Origin: Sciscionella sediminilitoris
GTDB taxonomy: Bacteria; Actinomycetota; Actinomycetes; Mycobacteriales; Pseudonocardiaceae
NCBI RefSeq assembly: GCF_000737195.2
Contig: NZ_JALM01000016.1
Location: 1 to 64,000, forward strand
Reading direction: 5' to 3'
DNA length: 64,000 nt
Below the pieces are notes generated by a model. That model did no database searches. It worked only from the letters and a program-made list of their open reading frames with translations, and had not been told where the DNA came from. Below are positions 63,679 to 64,000 of this stretch, one piece after another; the first letter of the stretch is position 1, and the number at the start of each line of letters is the position of its first letter. The position numbers were made by a program, and so were the translations under genes.

Positions 63679-64000
63679 TCAGAACGCCTTGTTGACCGTG
63701 GTCTGCCCGCGCCGCATGGTGTCGTCGCAGTGCCGCAGCGGCCACTCGAACTGCTTGGCGTCCATCTCGTGCACGGTCCGGTCGGCGTACTGGCGGAGTT
63801 TGGTCAGCATCGCCTGGTTCGGTACCACATCCTTGCGCACCCAGTCACCCGCGGGCTTGCCCTCCTGCGGCGGGTAGGAGATCACCGGGTAGTAGTCCCG
63901 GGCGATGCGCGGATCCGAGGACACCCCGTTGCCTGGGCCCCACGGTCCGCGTGAGTGGATGAAGGTCGGCTTCACCTGGTTGAACACGTAGTCACGCAGC
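63679..64000 (-). CDS. C-terminal part of an unidentified protein (runs off the window)
   Basis: About 107 C-terminal residues are visible, including FIHSRGPWGPGNGVSSDPRI and KLRQYADRTVHEMDAKQFEW, ending in TTVNKAF. The frame remains open to the window edge. I recognise no family. It is just upstream of, and on the same strand as, the helicase gene. Confidence 0.6.
   Translation of the reverse strand, partial: LRDYVFNQVKPTFIHSRGPWGPGNGVSSDPRIARDYYPVISYPPQEGKPAGDWVRKDVVPNQAMLTKLRQYADRTVHEMDAKQFEWPLRHCDDTMRRGQTTVNKAF

Noticed and set aside
1-64000. CRISPR array, insertion sequence, prophage or integrated plasmid
   Set aside because: No regularly spaced repeats, transposase or integrase frames, or phage structural genes were found on either strand.

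Overview
The window is a high-GC (about 70%) actinobacterial chromosome segment, most likely from the Pseudonocardiales. Evidence for this placement: pdxT-yebC-ruvCAB-yajC-secDF-apt-rel-hisS-aspS synteny, a complete Streptomyces-type conservon (cvnABCD), mycobacterial-type LexA boxes, an F420/LLM-type oxidoreductase, many GTG starts and several apparently leaderless genes. The genus cannot be fixed from sequence alone. No rRNA, tRNA, CRISPR array, insertion sequence or prophage was seen.

Region 1 (1-19.3 kb) is a nitrogen-scavenging and catabolic block. A translationally coupled minus-strand operon (NCS1 permease, nitrilase-type amidohydrolase, dihydropyrimidinase, LLM oxidoreductase) looks like uptake and hydrolysis of dihydropyrimidines or hydantoins. 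A CoA-acylating (methyl)malonate-semialdehyde dehydrogenase, divergent from a PucR regulator, could take the beta-alanine product onward. A second block pairs 5-oxoprolinase subunits PxpB and PxpC with a separate biotin carboxylase and biotin carrier protein. Across a divergent promoter lie a second PucR regulator and PxpA. Together these resemble a split urea-carboxylase-like machine joined to PxpA. LysR, AraC/DJ-1, TetR, cupin, FAD-monooxygenase and patatin genes fill the gaps.

Region 2 (19.4-43.3 kb) is largely core: pdxS, then an inserted XRE-cupin regulator with azlCD and an amino-acid permease, then pdxT, yebC, ruvCAB (with LexA box), yajC-secD-secF, apt, rel, a membrane-anchored cyclophilin, a metallo-beta-lactamase-fold hydrolase, hisS, a radical SAM gene with a perfect LexA box, aspS and a DUF389 membrane protein.

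Region 3 (43.3-50.2 kb) holds a kinase-like protein, then an unusual gene-free stretch of about 1 kb with local GC near 47% and predicted RNA structure. It leads into the conservon cvnA-cvnB-cvnC-cvnD (sensor kinase, roadblock protein, DUF742 protein, small GTPase).

Region 4 (50.2-64 kb) contains an aminotransferase coupled to an AlkX/YcaQ-like protein, a PadR/FAD-monooxygenase/FUSC-transporter cassette with a clear palindromic operator, rarA, a multi-pass membrane protein, an amidohydrolase, a DUF3516-type DEAD/DEAH helicase and a partial gene at the edge.

A recurring architectural theme is convergent gene pairs whose two stop codons sit inside one inverted repeat (1.2 kb, 13.4 kb, 52.5 kb), and a strong hairpin between rel and the cyclophilin gene.
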